A stretch of 64,000 nt of DNA. Source: Betaproteobacteria bacterium (GTDB taxonomy: Bacteria; Pseudomonadota; Gammaproteobacteria; Burkholderiales; Casimicrobiaceae). A program made the translations under genes and the position numbers. Of the stretch, positions 61,858 through 64,000 are shown piece by piece. Under the pieces are notes generated by a model. The model made no database searches. It was not told where the DNA came from and was given only the letters and a program-made list of their open reading frames with translations. The stretch lies in NCBI GenBank assembly GCA_016720425.1, contig JADKKQ010000007.1:1-64000 (forward strand). Reading direction: 5' to 3'. Position 1 is the first letter of the stretch. The number at the start of each line of letters is the position of its first letter.

Positions 61858-63110
61858 CCTTGCGCAGCAACCAGATCGCCGGCCTCGCGACAGCGATCGC
61901 CGAGATTCGCCCGCTCACCGCCCCGGCCGACGCGCTGCTGCATCACCATTTCCGCCGCCACGCGGAGATCGGTCGCGCCGACCGCGCGTTCATCACCGAA
62001 GGCGTGTTCGCCTACCTGCGCCGCCGGCGTTCGATCGAAACGCTGGCCGAGACGACGCAACCGTCGAAACTGGCGCTGGCGACGCTGGTGCGCGCCCAGG
62101 GTCACAGCGTGCGCGAACTCGAGACCGTCGTCCGCGCCGCCGACGCGCGCTGGCTGCGCGAGTTCAAGGCGCGCCCCGACGAAGCGCTGGAGGCCGCGGC
62201 GCTGGCCGAACTCCCCGACTGGCTCTGGCGGCGCCTGGGCGAGATCTACGGCGAAGACGGCCGCAGCGACCTCGCGCGCGCGCTGCTCGCGCCGGCGACG
62301 CTCGACCTGCGCATCAACCCGCTGCAGACGACGCGCGACGCCGTGCGCGCCGCGCTGGCCGGCGACGGCATCGCCGCCGAACCGACCCCCTGGTCGCCGC
62401 TCGGATTGCGGGTCCAGGGTCGGCCGTCGCTGGCCAAGCACCCGCTGCTGGTCAAGGGGGCCATCGAAATCCAGGACGAGGGCAGCCAGCTGATCGGCTT
62501 CCTCGTCGCGCCGAAGCGCAACGACATGGTCGTCGACTTCTGCGCCGGGGCCGGCGGCAAGACGCTGCTGCTGGGCGCGCTGATGCGCTCGCAGGGCCGG
62601 CTGTACGCGTTCGACACCGTGGACAAGCGGCTGGCGCGCCTGAAGCCGCGGCTCGCGCGTTCGGGGCTGTCCAACGTGCACCCGCAGCTGATCGCGCACG
62701 AACGCGACGCGCGGGTCAAGCGCCTCGCCGGCAAGATCGACCGCGTGCTGGTCGACGCGCCGTGCACCGGCTTCGGCACGCTGCGGCGCAATCCCGACCT
62801 CAAGTGGCGGCAGCCCGAGACCGCCGTCGCCGAGCTCGCCGCCAAGCAGCGCGCGATCCTCGCCGCGGCCGCGACGCTGCTCAAGCCCGGCGGGCGACTG
62901 GTCTACGCGACCTGCAGCTTCCTGCCCGAGGAGAACCAGGCCATCGTCGACGGTTTCCTCGCCGGCCATCCCGGATTCCGGCCCGTGGATGCGGCGGCGG
63001 CGCTGGCGCAGGCGGATTGCCCGCTCGACACCGGGCCGACGCTGCAGCTCCTTCCCCACCGGCACGGCTGCGACGGGTTCTTCGCCGCCGTTCTCGAACG
63101 CGGGCCGTGA
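61854..63110 (+). CDS. RsmB-like RNA m5C methyltransferase
   Basis: The 418-residue enzyme has an N-terminal NusB-like/helical region and a SAM domain with VVDFCAGAGGKTLLLGALM, the proton-shuttling Cys in VDAPCTGFGTLRRNPDLKW and the catalytic Cys in LVYATCSFLPEENQ. It methylates a cytosine in rRNA (RsmB does C967 of 16S). Sequence differs from the usual sun/rsmB next to fmt, so exact target is not certain. It overlaps DUF3108 upstream and the PLD gene downstream by four bases each. Confidence 0.88.
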   Translation: MTLRSNQIAGLATAIAEIRPLTAPADALLHHHFRRHAEIGRADRAFITEGVFAYLRRRRSIETLAETTQPSKLALATLVRAQGHSVRELETVVRAADARWLREFKARPDEALEAAALAELPDWLWRRLGEIYGEDGRSDLARALLAPATLDLRINPLQTTRDAVRAALAGDGIAAEPTPWSPLGLRVQGRPSLAKHPLLVKGAIEIQDEGSQLIGFLVAPKRNDMVVDFCAGAGGKTLLLGALMRSQGRLYAFDTVDKRLARLKPRLARSGLSNVHPQLIAHERDARVKRLAGKIDRVLVDAPCTGFGTLRRNPDLKWRQPETAVAELAAKQRAILAAAATLLKPGGRLVYATCSFLPEENQAIVDGFLAGHPGFRPVDAAAALAQADCPLDTGPTLQLLPHRHGCDGFFAAVLERGP

Positions 63111-63718
63111 CGGCGGCAGCCCGCCGCGGCGCCGTCATCGTCGCGCTGGCGATGGCCGGTGCGCTGGCGACGGCGGGCGTGCCACTGGCCGCGGCGTCGA
63201 CCGACCTGCCCGGTGCCGGCAGCGTCGAGCTGGCGTTCACGCCCGGCGACGCGATCGACGCGCGCATCGCCGCCGCCATCGACGCCGCCGAGCGCGAGGT
63301 GCTGGTGCTCGCCTTCGCCTTCACCCAGCAGCGGATCGCCCGGGCGCTGGTCGCCGCCCACGCGCGCGGCGTCGCGGTCGAGGTCGTCGCCGATCGCACC
63401 CAGACGCTGGAAACGCCGCACAGCGCGGTGCCGACGCTGGTGACCGCCGGCGTGCCGGTGTGGCTCGACGGCAACTTCGCCGCCGCGCACAACAAGGTGG
63501 TCATCGTCGACGCGGGGCTCGCGCGCGCGACGACGGTCACCGGCAGCTACAACTTCACCACCGCGGCGCAGCGGCGCAACGCCGAGAACGTCGCGATCTT
63601 CCGCGACAACGCCGGCGTCGCGCAGGCCTACCGTGCGTACTTCAAGCGGTTGCAGGCACGCGCGCAGCGCTGGGAGCGCGCCGCCGACGCGGCGCCGGCG
63701 CGACGGCCGCGCCGCTGA
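63107..63718 (+). CDS. Secreted phospholipase D-family nuclease-like protein
   Basis: The 203-residue protein has a signal peptide (AVIVALAMAGALATAGVPLAAAS). One HKD motif follows, HNKVVIVD (about residues 127-134), with TGSYNFTTAAQRRNAENVAIF directly after, typical of the Nuc/PLD endonuclease family that dimerises to form one active site. It may be a periplasmic nuclease; the family also includes lipases. The GTG start at 63107 overlaps the methyltransferase stop as GTGA. Confidence 0.85.
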   Translation: MTAAARRGAVIVALAMAGALATAGVPLAAASTDLPGAGSVELAFTPGDAIDARIAAAIDAAEREVLVLAFAFTQQRIARALVAAHARGVAVEVVADRTQTLETPHSAVPTLVTAGVPVWLDGNFAAAHNKVVIVDAGLARATTVTGSYNFTTAAQRRNAENVAIFRDNAGVAQAYRAYFKRLQARAQRWERAADAAPARRPRR

Positions 63719-63788
63719 GCGTCGCCACCGCCCCGCCCCTTGCGCCGCCATGCGAGGGAGCCCGGGGCGATCGGGTAAAATCGCCGCC

Positions 63789-64000
63789 ATGTTTCCGACC
63801 ATCGACTTCCCCCTCGTCGAGCACGCGCTGACCCGTCCCGCCGGCTGGATCGATCTCGCGCTGGTGATCGCCTGCTTCGCGCTCGGCTGGTTCGTCGATC
63901 GGCGCGTGCGGCTCAAGGCCGACGCCGCGCACGATGTGATCCGCGTCGGCGCCGGGGGCGTCAACCGGCTCATCTTCCCGCTGCTGACGCTGGTGCTGCT
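63789..64000 (+). CDS. Membrane protein, probable mechanosensitive channel family (3' end outside window)
   Basis: Only the first 70 residues are visible: MFPTIDFPLVEHAL, then a helix IDLALVIACFALGWFVD (about 22-38), a charged linker DRRVRLKADAAHD, and the beginning of a second helix RLIFPLLTLVL. The layout suits the N-terminal region of MscS-type channels with several helices, but no diagnostic motif is in view. TAAAAT at 63776-63781 is a good -10 only 7 nt before the ATG and there is no ribosome site, so the mRNA may be leaderless. Confidence 0.5.
   Translation, partial: MFPTIDFPLVEHALTRPAGWIDLALVIACFALGWFVDRRVRLKADAAHDVIRVGAGGVNRLIFPLLTLVL

Overview
This 64 kb window is a GC-rich bacterial chromosome segment. 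Gene order points to a betaproteobacterium: tRNA-Tyr/Gly/Thr-tuf-tRNA-Trp-secE-nusG-rplK-rplA, uvrA diverging from an MFS gene that overlaps ssb, and hda-perM diverging from purM-purN-DUF3108-rRNA methyltransferase. The order within that class (Rhodocyclales, Burkholderiales or similar) cannot be settled from the sequence alone. Most genes use GC-rich third codon positions, so long antisense reading frames are common and were left out.

Layout. 0-4.1 kb: translation/secretion cluster on the minus strand, with hairpin-forming inverted repeats in every tRNA spacer. 4.1-12.7 kb: a small exported protein; a minus-strand lipid cluster (OlsB-like acyltransferase, PlcP-like phosphoesterase, Agt-like glycosyltransferase); an alpha/beta hydrolase with an M14 peptidase; 60-bp tandem repeats; a 60-residue protein; a ZntB-type transporter. 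12.8-16 kb: a pyruvate-kinase-like protein and a family 25 glycosyltransferase. 16.1-20.5 kb: a PhoX-type phosphatase lipoprotein followed by arsR, arsC and acr3. 20.5-27.2 kb: pstSCAB-phoU-phoB-phoR on the minus strand. 27.4-36 kb: ald, a CBS protein, a beta-alanine-type aminotransferase, a Pta-like protein, an Arg/Lys/Orn decarboxylase, dcd and mrp. 36.1-45.5 kb: metG and a six-gene hydrogenase-4-like complex that lacks the NiFe ligands. 45.5-58.8 kb: uvrA, MFS, ssb, a pseudopilin coupled to a GGDEF-EAL enzyme, mnmA, nudix, a Lys/Ala-rich exported protein, hda and perM. 59-64 kb: purM, purN, DUF3108, an RsmB-like methyltransferase, a PLD-family protein and a truncated channel gene.

The theme of the first half is phosphate. 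Reading by eye, I find PhoB-box arrays (7-mer CTGTCAT-like units every 11 bp) upstream of pstS, the olsB-plcP-agt cluster and the pyruvate-kinase-like gene, plus an exact two-unit box near a 60-residue protein and a weak one before phoX. Together these suggest a local Pho regulon: phosphate uptake, phosphatase, replacement of phospholipids by phosphorus-free lipids, and arsenate/arsenite defence beside the phosphate importer that would let arsenate in.

Two genes of that regulon look broken as given. olsB carries a frameshift that creates a false 568-residue fusion with plcP. phoR lacks about 37 residues after its phospho-acceptor helix and changes frame there. Either these are real lesions or they are assembly errors. 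Other notable items are a candidate small RNA with anti-Shine-Dalgarno motifs and its own terminator next to the olsB Pho array, an apparently leaderless arsR, and a 167-bp inverted-repeat element between plcP and agt.
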